Source: Hymenobacter aerilatus | GTDB lineage: Bacteria > Bacteroidota > Bacteroidia > Cytophagales > Hymenobacteraceae | NCBI RefSeq assembly: GCF_022921095.1 | Contig: NZ_CP095053.1 | Span: forward strand, 1,096,501 to 1,160,500 | Direction: 5' to 3' | Length of the DNA: 64,000 nucleotides | In this document: piece after piece, positions 24,794-33,827 of the stretch | Position numbering within the stretch: the first letter of the stretch is position 1 | Layout: each line of letters opens with the position of its first letter | Position numbers and translations under genes: made by a program | Notes under the pieces: model-generated | Told to the model about the DNA's origin: nothing | Seen by the model: only the letters and a program-made list of their open reading frames with translations | Databases searched by the model: none

Positions 24794-26827
24794 TTACTTC
24801 AGCTTTACCGGAATTACTTTTTTGTTGCCGGCCTGGTCTACCAGGTGCAGCTCGGCGGCGCCGTGCAAAGGCGGGCCCAGTGTGTCTTCCTTCACCGTGA
24901 ATAGGGTAGCGTTTTTGTATTCGTAGCGCAGCAGGCGCCACTGTCCGTTCACAAGCAACCGGTAGCTGCTCAGCCCCGAGAGGTTGTCGCCGACCACGAA
25001 GGTGAGGCCGGCCGGCGTGTTGCGTATCACCCGCGCCGAGGGCGCAATGGTATCCGTGAGCACCCGAAACATGCCGAAGGTTTTGATGGGCGTGGTAATC
25101 TGGTTGCCGGTCCACTTGCCGCCCTGGTAAATCTTGCCGCCTTTGGAATTGATCATATACACCGCCGAGCGGGCTTTGTCGGTTACTTCCTGCTCGGGTT
25201 TCAGGGTCAGGCGCAGGGTTTGCAGCAGGGGCGTGCGCAGGTTTTGCACGGTGTAGGTGCCACCAGCCAGGGGCTGGTAGCTGGTTTGCAGGTACAGCGT
25301 ATCGAACAGCGTGCGCGGGGCAAACGCCAGATTCAGGTGGGCATCAGCAAAGGTCCAGTCGCGGCCGCTGGGCACCATTGCTTGCCGGTTGAAGGCGCGG
25401 TGCACTTTCCCAAACAGCAGGGAGTCGGGTAGGCCGGCGCGCAGGTCGTAGAGGTACACGTTCTGGCTTTGCTGTACGTAGCTGGGGCGCAGCTGCAAGC
25501 GTCGCGCGCCGCGCGTGAGCGTGAGGTTGCCTACCTGGGTGGCCGTGTCGGGGTCGGCCACCAGTACCTTCAGAATGTTGCGGGTGATGTCGTAGCGCAG
25601 GCTGGGCTGCTTCACGGCCGCCGAACGAGTTTTGAAGTAGGCCGGCTGTTGTCCGCGCAGCACAAACGACACAGGCGTAGTATTGCCATAGGAGTCGCGC
25701 ATCTTGATTTCCACGGTATAGAGTTGCCCATCTTCCACCCGCAGCGTGCCCTTGCTGGGGCCAGTGGTGTAGAGCGGAATGGTGGTGCCATCGTCCACAA
25801 ACAGCTTTTCCAGCGTGCGGCCGGTCATTTTCTGCCAGTCGTAGTCGATGTGGTTGGAAATCTGGCGCGACTCCGTGAAGGGCACGCCGTCGATGTGGTG
25901 CTCGTATAACGGCTGCCCGTTTACGGTTACAGCCACATGTTGCAGACCGTACTTGTTCCACACGTTATCAAACCGGTCTACGGCTTGCAGCAGCAGCCCT
26001 ACCGTGCCGTAGGCCTGGATGGTATCGGGGTGGGTATAGGCAGCGTTGGGGGTAGGCGTTTTGGGCAGAAAAACACGCTTCTCAAACAGGCCCTGCACGC
26101 GGGCATCAATGCTAAGCGGCTCTATGGCGAAAGATTGGAGGGTAGGCGGCACATGGTCCTGAATTTCGGGGAAGCCGCCCCACTGCAAGGGGTTCAGCTG
26201 CTCGTCTTTGGCCGTGCGCACCTCCCAGTGCACGTGTGGTCCACCCGAGCCACCGGTGTTACCCGATAGCGCCACCACTTGCCCACGCTTCACCGGAAAC
26301 TGGTCCTTGTCGAAAAACAGCTCCAGCTCGTAGGTCTGCTTCTGGTACTGACGCCGCAGCAGCGTATCGGCCACGGGGCCGAGGAAGCGGTTGAGGTGAC
26401 CGTATACCGTGGTTAGGCCATTGGGGTGGGTGATGTAGAGCACGTTGCCATAGCCGAAGCTGCTCTGCTTCAGGCGCGAAACGTAGCCATCGGCCGAGGA
26501 ATATACTGGCAAATCCACCCGCCCATCGGTTTTGATATCGAGGCCGCCGTGGAAGTGGTTGGGTCGGATTTCGCCCATGCTGGCCGCCAAAAAGTTGGGG
26601 TTGCCGGGCTTGATGGGAAATAGGAAGTAGCCTTTGGGTACCTCTACGGGCATGAAAGGCCGCTTGGGCACCACCACCGAGGAAGAGTCGGGCGCGGCCG
26701 CGGTAGGGGTGTCTGCGCCGGGCGCTGGCACATCGCCGGCAAATGGAGCCGGCCGCAGGCCCAGCGTCGTCAGCAGCAGAGTAGCCGCCGCGGCGCCCAA
26801 CCGCCAGCCGGAAAAGAAATAGGGCAT
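24794..26827 (-). CDS. secreted M23-family metallopeptidase
   Basis: 677 residues with an N-terminal hydrophobic signal (about 10-28) and a Pro/Thr-rich linker. The LytM-type domain lies at about 65-215, with the zinc ligands in HFHGGLDIKTDG and HVHWEVR and a GNTGGSGGPH loop. The remaining 460 residues are predicted beta-sandwich repeats without a recognised family, ending in a YEYKNATLFTV..LHLVDQAGNKKVIPVKLK strand set. M23 enzymes cut peptide bridges of peptidoglycan or act as scaffolds; all visible ligands are present, so activity is likely. It is followed on the same strand by the lipocalin gene. Confidence 0.9.
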   Translation of the reverse strand: MPYFFSGWRLGAAAATLLLTTLGLRPAPFAGDVPAPGADTPTAAAPDSSSVVVPKRPFMPVEVPKGYFLFPIKPGNPNFLAASMGEIRPNHFHGGLDIKTDGRVDLPVYSSADGYVSRLKQSSFGYGNVLYITHPNGLTTVYGHLNRFLGPVADTLLRRQYQKQTYELELFFDKDQFPVKRGQVVALSGNTGGSGGPHVHWEVRTAKDEQLNPLQWGGFPEIQDHVPPTLQSFAIEPLSIDARVQGLFEKRVFLPKTPTPNAAYTHPDTIQAYGTVGLLLQAVDRFDNVWNKYGLQHVAVTVNGQPLYEHHIDGVPFTESRQISNHIDYDWQKMTGRTLEKLFVDDGTTIPLYTTGPSKGTLRVEDGQLYTVEIKMRDSYGNTTPVSFVLRGQQPAYFKTRSAAVKQPSLRYDITRNILKVLVADPDTATQVGNLTLTRGARRLQLRPSYVQQSQNVYLYDLRAGLPDSLLFGKVHRAFNRQAMVPSGRDWTFADAHLNLAFAPRTLFDTLYLQTSYQPLAGGTYTVQNLRTPLLQTLRLTLKPEQEVTDKARSAVYMINSKGGKIYQGGKWTGNQITTPIKTFGMFRVLTDTIAPSARVIRNTPAGLTFVVGDNLSGLSSYRLLVNGQWRLLRYEYKNATLFTVKEDTLGPPLHGAAELHLVDQAGNKKVIPVKLK

Positions 26828-26890
26828 TCTGGAAAGGAAATCTAGGAAACAGGGTAGGGAGCAGCGAAAAGCTAGGGCTATGGGTCTAAC

Positions 26891-26914
26891 TCCCCTCCTT
26901 GAAAAAGGAGGGGA
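26891..26914. repeat. short CCCCTCC hairpin repeat
   Basis: TCCCCTCCTT and AAGGAGGGGA pair around four bases. It is a short relative of the C-rich hairpins at 18628 and 20861 and lies upstream of the M23 gene, downstream of the FAH gene. Confidence 0.7.
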
Positions 26915-26969
26915 ATTCGTTCTAACCGTTTCTCGCTTCTAGCCTTTAAACTCCCAACCGCGCAAAAAA

Positions 26970-27584
26970 TTATTTAACCGCTACATCCAGCACGCGTTCC
27001 TGCTCGATAAAGCCCACCAGCCGGTCGCCGATTTTCACGGGGCCGACGCCGCTGGGCGTGCCGGTGAAAATCAAGTCGCCGATTTTCAGGGTGATAAAGC
27101 GCGAGATGTAGCTGATGATGGCGTCGAAGGGATGCAGCATCAAGCTGGAGTTGCCCTGCTGGCGCACTTCGCCGTTCACTTCCAGCCGGAAGTTGATGTT
27201 TTTCAGGTCGGCAAAGTCGCCCACAGGTTTGAATACGGTGCCCAGCGGGGCGGAGCCATCGAACCCCTTGGCTAGCTCCCAGGGTAGGCCCTTGGCCTTG
27301 AGCTTGCTTTGCAGGTCGCGGGCCGTGAAATCGATGCCCAAACCGATGGCATCGTAATAGGTATGCGCAAATTTCTCCTCGATGTTCTTGCCGTTTTTGC
27401 TGATGCGCAGCACTAGCTCCAGCTCGTGGTGCACATCCTGCGAAAAATCGGGGTAGAAGAAGGGCATTCCACGCTGGAGCAGGGCCGTATCGGGCTTGGC
27501 GAAGATGACCGGTTCAGAAGGGGTTTCGTTTTGTAGCTCAGCAATATGGTCGGCGTAGTTGCGGCCGATGCACAGTATTTTCAT
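26970..27584 (-). CDS. fumarylacetoacetate hydrolase (FAH) family protein
   Basis: 204 residues from ATG 27584 (MKILCIGRNYADHIAEL). The single FAH domain has the metal ligands in HHELELVLRI and the VTFGIDFTARDLQ-type loop (LGIDFTARDLQSKLKAKG), then FTGTPSGVGPVKIGD near the end. Members hydrolyse or decarboxylate 3-oxo acids and include acylpyruvases; small stand-alone proteins like this are often acylpyruvate hydrolases or oxaloacetate decarboxylases. Cytoplasmic. It is divergent from the M48 gene. Confidence 0.92.
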   Translation of the reverse strand: MKILCIGRNYADHIAELQNETPSEPVIFAKPDTALLQRGMPFFYPDFSQDVHHELELVLRISKNGKNIEEKFAHTYYDAIGLGIDFTARDLQSKLKAKGLPWELAKGFDGSAPLGTVFKPVGDFADLKNINFRLEVNGEVRQQGNSSLMLHPFDAIISYISRFITLKIGDLIFTGTPSGVGPVKIGDRLVGFIEQERVLDVAVK

Positions 27585-27639
27585 GTGAATCAAGAAAGTC
27601 TGGTGAGTAGGGCGTCGTTGAGGGAGGGCCGTGTGGCAA

Positions 27640-27660
27640 GCTGAGCCGTGGAGGCTCAGC
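27640..27660. other. hairpin in the divergent intergenic region
   Basis: GCTGAGCC and GGCTCAGC pair around five bases, 56 bases before the FAH start on the minus strand. It may be a protein-binding site or an RNA leader structure. Function unknown. The rest of 27585-27883 shows nothing else I can name. Confidence 0.4.
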
Positions 27661-27883
27661 GCGCATACCGCACAACGTGCGTAGGCATCAAAAGTAGGCC
27701 TTCATTTTGCGGGACGCAACCCAAAACGGACTCCCTACCCCGGAATGAGAACATTTTACCTGATGCCTGTCGTATAGCACACCACAGGCTACTACGTACT
27801 CGTTGCTCCAATGTTGGTGGGGTAGTTGGGCTAGTGGTCTGGCCTGTTCCCTTTTCTCTCTCCCTCCAAAACCACTTAGTAAA

Positions 27884-28681
27884 ATGCTTAAAAAGTATAT
27901 AACGGTTGCCAGCCTCTGCCTGCTGAGCGCCTGTGCTACGGTGCCCATCACGGGCCGCCGTCAGCTTAGCCTAGTTCCCGAAAGCGAAGTAATCAACCTG
28001 GCGCAGCAGCAGTATCGGCAGGTACTGGACTCCAGCAAAGTGATTAACAGCGGCGCGCAGGCCGCTATGGTAAAGCGGGTAGGCCAGCGCATACAGCAGG
28101 CTGTGGAAATGTACTTCCGCCAGCAAAATCAGTCGGACCAACTGACTGGCTACCAGTGGGAGTTCAACCTAATTCAGGATGATAAGCAACAGAACGCCTG
28201 GTGTATGCCAGGCGGTAAGGTGGTAGTGTACACCGGCATCCTACCCATCACGCAGGACGAAAACGGCTTGGCCGTGGTGATGGGTCACGAAATTGCCCAC
28301 GCCGTAGCCCGGCACGGCTCCGAACGCATCAGCCAGCAGGAGGCGCAGCAGTTAGGTGGTAGTCTGGTTAGCGCGGCCCTCACGGGTCGGTCGCCTATGG
28401 CTCAGCAGTTGGCGGCGCAGGCGTTTGGCTTGTCTACTAGTTTGGGTATTCTGCGTTACGGCCGCAACCAAGAGTCAGAAGCCGACCACCTGGGGCTTAT
28501 TTTTATGGCTATGGCCGGCTACGATCCGCAAGGTGCCATTGCGTTCTGGCAGCGTATGGCTGCCCGCGAAAACCAGGCCGCGCCACCAGAGTTTCTGTCG
28601 ACTCACCCCTCCAATGATACACGTATTGCAGACATCCAACGGGAGTTGCCCGAAGCACAGAAGTATTACAAAGCCCGCTAA
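27884..28681 (+). CDS. M48-family metallopeptidase lipoprotein (BepA/LoiP-like)
   Basis: 265 residues from ATG 27884. The lipobox LLSAC places a lipidated Cys at about residue 16, so the protein is anchored to a membrane facing the periplasm. The zinc motif is HEIAH at His135-Glu136-His139, with the third ligand Glu in NQESEADHLGLIFMAMAGYDP. This is the M48C arrangement of outer-membrane quality-control peptidases. It ends with FLSTHPSNDTRIADIQ, typical of the family. A small lipoprotein gene follows 17 bases later and is probably co-transcribed. Confidence 0.94.
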   Translation: MLKKYITVASLCLLSACATVPITGRRQLSLVPESEVINLAQQQYRQVLDSSKVINSGAQAAMVKRVGQRIQQAVEMYFRQQNQSDQLTGYQWEFNLIQDDKQQNAWCMPGGKVVVYTGILPITQDENGLAVVMGHEIAHAVARHGSERISQQEAQQLGGSLVSAALTGRSPMAQQLAAQAFGLSTSLGILRYGRNQESEADHLGLIFMAMAGYDPQGAIAFWQRMAARENQAAPPEFLSTHPSNDTRIADIQRELPEAQKYYKAR

Positions 28682-28698
28682 TTTATATCGTATATCCT

Positions 28699-29283
28699 AT
28701 GCCACGTTTCTTCCGTTTGCCGCTACGTCTACTCAGTATGGTGCTCGTCAGCCTGCTTTTGCTGCCGGCCTGCGAAACATCCAAGCGTAGCTTTCCGGAA
28801 TTTGGCACGCCGCCTTCCGACAACCCGGAGGAAGACGCCGCCCGCCGCCGCCGGACGGAAGGCAATACCAAGCTGGTGGCCTGGGCCAGCACCAAAAACG
28901 AAAACGTGGAGTACGTGGTGCCCCGCGCCCAGCTGGCCACGGAGTTTATCCGGCAGTTTGGCGACGGCACGGTGGTAGACCGCATCACCATTCGGAAGGT
29001 GCAGGACACCCCTCAGGACAAAGCCGTGTACTACTTAGTAGGGCTGGGCTTACGCAATGGCATGTTTCAGGCCATGGCCATCCCGCTGCAAACGTCCTCC
29101 GACAACTCCCTGTACATGACCTCTAACGCGTCTCGTTACATTATCACCAGCGTGGGCTGCACTATGTGCTTCTTTGAGTTCGAGAACAGCCAGATTACAG
29201 GCACCAGCTGCGCCGAAAACAACGGTGGTGGCCGCTGCGACTTACGCGTGGAAAACGGCAACACTTTCTTCGTCCGCCAATGA
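28699..29283 (+). CDS. small lipoprotein of unknown function
   Basis: 194 residues with a signal peptide ending in LLLLPAC, so Cys at about residue 25 is lipidated. The mature protein has an acidic/basic linker (PEEDAARRRRTEG) and a compact domain with four Cys (CTMC, C..C in GTSCAENNGGGRCDLR). I do not recognise the family. It lies 17 bases after the M48 lipoprotein and its stop overlaps the ATG of a 31-codon frame, so all three may form one unit at the outer membrane. Confidence 0.75.
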   Translation: MPRFFRLPLRLLSMVLVSLLLLPACETSKRSFPEFGTPPSDNPEEDAARRRRTEGNTKLVAWASTKNENVEYVVPRAQLATEFIRQFGDGTVVDRITIRKVQDTPQDKAVYYLVGLGLRNGMFQAMAIPLQTSSDNSLYMTSNASRYIITSVGCTMCFFEFENSQITGTSCAENNGGGRCDLRVENGNTFFVRQ

Positions 29284-29375
29284 TCAGCCGCAAGTGGATT
29301 CTGCGCCTCTCCCTCACCGCCCTAGCCCTGCTACTTACAACGGATGGGGGTAGGAAGGTGATTAAGAATGAATAA
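29280..29375 (+). CDS. possible 31-residue hydrophobic small protein
   Basis: ATG at 29280 overlaps the TGA of the lipoprotein gene (ATGA). The frame reads MISRKWILRLSLTALALLLT followed by TDGGRKVIKNE and a TAA, that is, a basic N-terminus, one hydrophobic helix and a polar tail. The overlap and the membrane-peptide shape suggest it could be a translated small protein; alternatively it is a remnant of a signal peptide from a lost gene. It ends 16 bases before a terminator hairpin. Confidence 0.35.
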   Translation: MISRKWILRLSLTALALLLTTDGGRKVIKNE

Positions 29376-29391
29376 GTAAGATAGGCGCCAC

Positions 29392-29434
29392 AAACGTCTG
29401 TCATCCTGCGCGGAGCGCAGGATGACAGACGTTT
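29392..29434. terminator. bidirectional terminator made from a minimal palindromic element (copy 4)
   Basis: A 20-base perfect stem (arms 29392-29411 and 29415-29434) with a 3-base loop and A/T-rich edges lies between convergent genes. The stem carries GTCATCCTGCGC, the outer end of the dispersed long palindromes, with the middle part deleted. It supports the idea that the larger elements also terminate transcription. Confidence 0.88.
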
Positions 29435-29442
29435 TTTAATTC

Positions 29443-30831
29443 CTATTTCTTAATTACCTCTTCCGCCAACCCAGCTAAATCAAGCCCGTCAAAAGTACCG
29501 GAGGTCATCATCAGCAGATTGGTATCTTGCCAATTTTGCTGATGTAGGAAGTCAGCCAGGGCCTTGCTGTCGGTAAATACCTGCAAATCGGAACGCTGGA
29601 AGGCCTGCTGCACGGCTTCGGGGGGTAGGGCGGGTAGGCGTTTGTGTTCCAGCACGTGCGGGTTGAAGTAAACCACCGCCACATCGGGTGCGTCGAAGGT
29701 ATGGGCGTACTGAGGTAGGAAAGCCGGGTTGAGCGAGCTGAACGTGTGTAGCTCCAGGCAGGCTACTAGCCGGCGCTTCGGAAACTGCTGTTTCAGGGCC
29801 GTAGCGGTGGCTTTCAGCTTGCTAGGCGAGTGCGCAAAGTCTTTGTACACCACCGAGTCCTGGCCCTCGCGTACCAGCTCCAGACGGCGCGCAGCACCTT
29901 TGAAGGTCGCAATGGCTTCGTAAAAATCTTTGCCTTTGATGCCCAGCTGCTTGCACACCTCTTTGGCCGCTGAGATGTTGCGCAGGTTATGGGCGCCAAA
30001 CACCTGCACCGGCACCTGCTCATCGCGCTTGGTGATGAGGTAGGTTTTGCCGTCGCGCAGCACGTGCTCGTGCGGACCGTAGCCCACGTACTTCACATCG
30101 GAGGAGGTAGGCACGGTTATCAGCTGCACCTGCTCGTCGTCCTGGTCGTAGATGAGGGTGCCGGCCTTGGGCGTCATCTCCGCGAAGATTCGGAACTGCT
30201 CGCGGTAGATTTCCTCGGTCGGAAACACGTTGATGTGGTCCCAGCTAATGCCGGAAATCACGCCAATGTGGTGCTGGTAGAGGTGAAACTTCGGTCGCCG
30301 GTCGATGGGCGACGACAGGTACTCATCGCCCTCAATGATAATGATAGGCGCATCTTCCGTGAGCTGTACCATCAGATCGAACCCCGCCAGCTGGGCGCCC
30401 ACAGCGTAGTCGAACTTTCGCTGGTGGTAGCGCAATACGTGCAGAATTAGCGAGGTAATGCTGGTTTTGCCGTGCGAGCCGCCAATCACGATGCGCTGCT
30501 TGTCCTTACTGGCCTCGTAGATAAACTCCGGAAACGAGTACACGCGCAGGCCCAGCTCTTGGGCGCGCAGCAGCTCGGGGTTGTCGGGGCGGGCATGCAT
30601 GCCCACAATCACAGCGTCAAGGTCGGCCGTGATTTTCTCTGGAAACCAACCTTCGGCGGCCGGCAGGAGCCCGGCGGCCTGCAGGCGACTTTTAGCCGGC
30701 TCAAATATCTCGTCGTCGGAGCCCGTCACGTGGGTGCCGCGCTGGTGCAGGGCCAGCGCCAGATTGTGCATGATGCTGCCGCCGGTAGCAATCAGGTGAA
30801 GGCGCTGGAAGGGGGAAGGGGTAGCAGGCAT
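29443..30831 (-). CDS. mpl: UDP-N-acetylmuramate:tripeptide ligase, Mpl type
   Basis: 462 residues from ATG 30831 (MPATPSPFQRLHLIATGGSI). It starts with the Mur ligase Rossmann domain (HLIATGGSIMHNLALAL, the Mpl form rather than MurC), has the ATP loop IGGSHGKTSITSL, the central domain with EGDEYLSSPIDRRPKF, and the C-terminal domain with VYKDFAHSPSKLKAT. Mpl recycles murein tripeptide by joining it to UDP-MurNAc in the cytoplasm. Length agrees with the family. It is divergent from dnaB. Confidence 0.93.
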   Translation of the reverse strand: MPATPSPFQRLHLIATGGSIMHNLALALHQRGTHVTGSDDEIFEPAKSRLQAAGLLPAAEGWFPEKITADLDAVIVGMHARPDNPELLRAQELGLRVYSFPEFIYEASKDKQRIVIGGSHGKTSITSLILHVLRYHQRKFDYAVGAQLAGFDLMVQLTEDAPIIIIEGDEYLSSPIDRRPKFHLYQHHIGVISGISWDHINVFPTEEIYREQFRIFAEMTPKAGTLIYDQDDEQVQLITVPTSSDVKYVGYGPHEHVLRDGKTYLITKRDEQVPVQVFGAHNLRNISAAKEVCKQLGIKGKDFYEAIATFKGAARRLELVREGQDSVVYKDFAHSPSKLKATATALKQQFPKRRLVACLELHTFSSLNPAFLPQYAHTFDAPDVAVVYFNPHVLEHKRLPALPPEAVQQAFQRSDLQVFTDSKALADFLHQQNWQDTNLLMMTSGTFDGLDLAGLAEEVIKK

Positions 30832-31049
30832 TGGGTAAGCGAAACGATGCAAGCGAATGGGCGGCAAAGGTAGGCAGATAGAACATACCAGCCAGGGTAG
30901 GGGTTAGGAAGCAGGCAGTGCGGCTTGCCGCCGCCTACCGCGCCGTGCGGCAAAACCCAGTTGAGTGCCTGCGAGGCAGGCCGGTACACCGCAAGGAACA
31001 TAGCAAAAGAAACTGTATTTCCCACACCTGTTTTCTTCGCGTTAGCCGT

Positions 31050-31057
31050 TAGTTTTG
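31050..31057 (+). promoter_or_regulatory. -7 box (TAGTTTTG) of the dnaB promoter
   Basis: TAGTTTTG matches the Bacteroidota -7 consensus TAnnTTTG and lies 115 bases before the dnaB ATG. A convincing -33 TTG is not seen at the usual distance. The remaining 30832-31172 region is GC-rich with small GGCCTGGCC-type inverted repeats and no gene. Confidence 0.45.
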
Positions 31058-31172
31058 TACCCCTTTTGCCCGGCCTGGCCGGGTACGTCAGGCATGGCCG
31101 GCTACACATTTTTTGGTGCCGCGGCCGGCTGCTACCCTAGTTCTGCTTACCTTAGTATTTCCCCCTCACCCC

Positions 31173-33818
31173 ATGAACGACCGGATGGATGACCGCCTGA
31201 AACAATCGGCCTCACGGGCCAAAGCCGCCTGGACCAGCCGCCCGCCGGCTATGTCGATGGCGGCGCCCGCCGGCAAATTGCCTCCGCAGGCCCGCGAGCT
31301 GGAAGCGGCCGTGCTCGGCGCGCTCATGCTGGAAAAGGACGCCCTCACCACCGTTATCGACATTCTGAAGCCCCAGAGCTTCTACGACGACCGGCACCAA
31401 AGCATCTTCAAGGCCATTCTGAGCCTGTTTGATAAATCGGAGCCCATTGACTTGCTCACTGTTAATCAGGAGCTGAAGGAGCTGGGCGAGCTGGAAATGG
31501 CCGGTGGTACGCACTACGTGGCCAACCTCACCTTCAAGGTGAACTCGGCAGCCAACATCGAGTACCACGCCCGTATCATCACCGAAAACGCTATCAAACG
31601 CGAGCTGATTCGTATTGCCAGCGAGATTCACCGCGACGCGTTTGAGGACACCACCGACGTATTCAACCTCCTCGACAGCACCGAGCAGGCGTTGTTTGAA
31701 GTGTCGGAATCGAACATCCGTAAGAACTTCGACGACATGCGTTCTTTGATGGGTAAAGCCATCAAGGAGCTGGAAGAAAAGAAAAACCAAAAGGACGGCC
31801 TCACCGGCGTACCTTCCGGTTTCTCGGCGCTGGACCGCGTAACCAGCGGCTGGCAACCCTCTGACCTAGTGATTATTGCCGCACGCCCCGGCATGGGCAA
31901 GTGCCTCGGCAAAGGCACCAAAGTGCTGATGTACGACGGCACCCTACGCAACGTGGAAGACGTGCAGGCCGGCGAGCTGCTGATGGGCGACGACTCTACG
32001 CCTCGCCGCGTGCGCAGCATTGCGCGGGGTAGGGAAAACATGTACTGGGTGCGCCAGAACAAGGCTGAGGACTACCGCGTCAACGAAAGCCACATTCTGT
32101 CGCTCAAGCGCAGCCGCACCGAAGGCCCGTACCGCAAGGGCGACGTGCTGAACATTACGGTGAAGGACTGGCTGACGAAATCAGACAAGTTCCGCTCGAA
32201 TTACAAAGGCTATAAAGTACCCGTGGCATTCGCCGCGCAGGACGTATCCGTAGACCCGTATTTTCTGGGTGTGTGGCTGGGCGACGGCAGCTCCGCTAAC
32301 TGCCGCATCACAGCCCAGGATGCAGAAATTATTGAATATCTGAACGAGTATGCCGATGCGCTGGATCTGCAAGTGACGGTAGGGGTAGTGGCTGACCGGT
32401 GCAACAGCTACGGCATCACGCGGGGTAGGCAGGGCGGCAGCCTCACGCAATTCTCCTTGCAGGATGAGCTGCGCCAGCTGGGCGTACTCGGCGACAAGCA
32501 CATTCCGCAAGCCTACCTCATCAACAGCCGTGAGAACCGCCTACGCCTGCTGGCCGGCCTTATCGATTCCGATGGCCACCTTGACCCTGTAAGCAACGGC
32601 TACGAAATCACGCAGAAAAACCACCGCCTGGCCCGACAAATCAAGTTTCTGGCCGATTCGCTGGGTTTTCGCACGTCGCTGAAGAAAAAGCGGGCTGCTA
32701 TCAGCGCCATTGGCTACGAAAGCGAAGTGTACCGTGTGCGGATTTACGGCGACATCAATTGCGTGCCGGTGCGTATTGCTCGCAAAAAAGCCCAACCCTG
32801 GCAGAGCCCGGTGGATTGGCGCGTGACAGGTATCACAGTTGAGTTTGACAAGGAAGACGACTACTACGGTTTCGAAATCGACGGCAACCGTCTGTTCCTG
32901 TTGCAGGATATGACGGTGACGCACAACACCGCTTTTGTGGTATCGGCCATGCGCAACGCGGCTGTAGACCACAAGAAGCCGGTGGCCATCTTCTCGCTGG
33001 AAATGTCGTCTATTCAGCTGGTAAACCGTCTGATTTCGGCGGAAGCGGAGCTGGATTCGGAGAAGATCAAGAAAGGTAACCTAGCTGACTATGAGTGGGC
33101 GCAGCTCAACCATAAGATTTCCTCGCTGTCGTCGGCGCCTATTTTTATCGACGATACGCCCGCGCTCAGCATCCGGGAACTGCGCACCAAATGCCGCCGC
33201 CTCAAGGCCCACCACGACATTCAGATGATCATCATCGACTACTTGCAGTTGATGACGGGCAACTCGGATGGGGGCAAGGGTGCTGGCAACCGCGAACAGG
33301 AAATTGCCTCTATCTCGCGGGCGCTCAAGGGGATAGCCAAAGAGTTGAACGTGCCCGTACTGGCGCTGTCGCAGCTCTCGCGCTCCGTAGAAACCCGCGG
33401 CGGCGACAAAAAACCGCAGCTCAGTGACCTGCGCGAATCCGGTTCTATCGAGCAGGACGCCGACATGGTAGTGTTCTTGTACCGCCCTGAGTACTACAAG
33501 ATTACGGAGGATGAAATGGGCAATCCTACCCAGGGTACGGGCGAGGTAATTATTGCCAAGCACCGGAACGGCTCCCTGGAAACGGTGCAACTCAAGTTCA
33601 TCGGCCGCTTCACCAAATTTGCCGACCTGGATGGTGCCGGCGGCTTCGAGGGCGGTGGCGACTACAACCCCGGGGCTTTCCCTACCAGTACGTTCGACGA
33701 AGAGCCTGGCGCCTTCGCCCCGAATACCATCCGCCTAGGCTCGCGCATCAACAACGACGGGCCGGCCCCGCAGGCCTTTCCCCGCAGTACCTTCGGCAAC
33801 GAAGACCCGCCGTTTTAA
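31173..33818 (+). CDS. dnaB: replicative DNA helicase DnaB with in-frame intein
   Basis: The precursor is 881 residues from ATG 31173 (MNDRMDDRLKQ). The host protein shows the DnaB N-terminal domain (PQARELEAAVLGALMLEKDA, SFYDDRHQSIF) and the RecA-like C-terminal domain (GVPSGFSALDRVTSGWQPSD, Walker A ARPGMGK-T, then FSLEMSSIQLVNRL, IIIDYLQLM and DLRESGSIEQDAD). The Walker A motif is split between Lys243 and Thr by a 342-residue intein (residues 244-585), so the helicase can only bind ATP after splicing, leaving 539 residues. It unwinds DNA at the replication fork. A Gly/Phe-rich tail (GGFEGGGDYNPGAFPTSTF) is an addition seen in relatives. Confidence 0.97.
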   Translation: MNDRMDDRLKQSASRAKAAWTSRPPAMSMAAPAGKLPPQARELEAAVLGALMLEKDALTTVIDILKPQSFYDDRHQSIFKAILSLFDKSEPIDLLTVNQELKELGELEMAGGTHYVANLTFKVNSAANIEYHARIITENAIKRELIRIASEIHRDAFEDTTDVFNLLDSTEQALFEVSESNIRKNFDDMRSLMGKAIKELEEKKNQKDGLTGVPSGFSALDRVTSGWQPSDLVIIAARPGMGKCLGKGTKVLMYDGTLRNVEDVQAGELLMGDDSTPRRVRSIARGRENMYWVRQNKAEDYRVNESHILSLKRSRTEGPYRKGDVLNITVKDWLTKSDKFRSNYKGYKVPVAFAAQDVSVDPYFLGVWLGDGSSANCRITAQDAEIIEYLNEYADALDLQVTVGVVADRCNSYGITRGRQGGSLTQFSLQDELRQLGVLGDKHIPQAYLINSRENRLRLLAGLIDSDGHLDPVSNGYEITQKNHRLARQIKFLADSLGFRTSLKKKRAAISAIGYESEVYRVRIYGDINCVPVRIARKKAQPWQSPVDWRVTGITVEFDKEDDYYGFEIDGNRLFLLQDMTVTHNTAFVVSAMRNAAVDHKKPVAIFSLEMSSIQLVNRLISAEAELDSEKIKKGNLADYEWAQLNHKISSLSSAPIFIDDTPALSIRELRTKCRRLKAHHDIQMIIIDYLQLMTGNSDGGKGAGNREQEIASISRALKGIAKELNVPVLALSQLSRSVETRGGDKKPQLSDLRESGSIEQDADMVVFLYRPEYYKITEDEMGNPTQGTGEVIIAKHRNGSLETVQLKFIGRFTKFADLDGAGGFEGGGDYNPGAFPTSTFDEEPGAFAPNTIRLGSRINNDGPAPQAFPRSTFGNEDPPF
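31902..32927 (+). other. DnaB intein with LAGLIDADG homing endonuclease domain
   Basis: 342 codons inserted at GMGK/T. The first residue is Cys (CLGKGTKVLMYDG, splicing block A) and block B is VNESHILSL. The end reads LFLLQDMTVTHN with the penultimate His and terminal Asn, followed by the Thr nucleophile of the host. Two LAGLIDADG helices are present: FLGVWLGDGSS and LLAGLIDSDGHL, both with their acidic metal-binding residues. All splicing residues are intact, so self-excision is expected; the endonuclease looks intact too. Codon usage and GC are like the host gene, suggesting a long residence. Confidence 0.95.
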
Positions 33819-33827
33819 ACGCAAGCC

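Noticed and set aside
31902..32927. Insertion in dnaB as a possible group I or II intron or as a separate gene
   Set aside because: The frame is open throughout and carries protein-splicing and LAGLIDADG motifs with Cys and His-Asn ends, so it is an intein.
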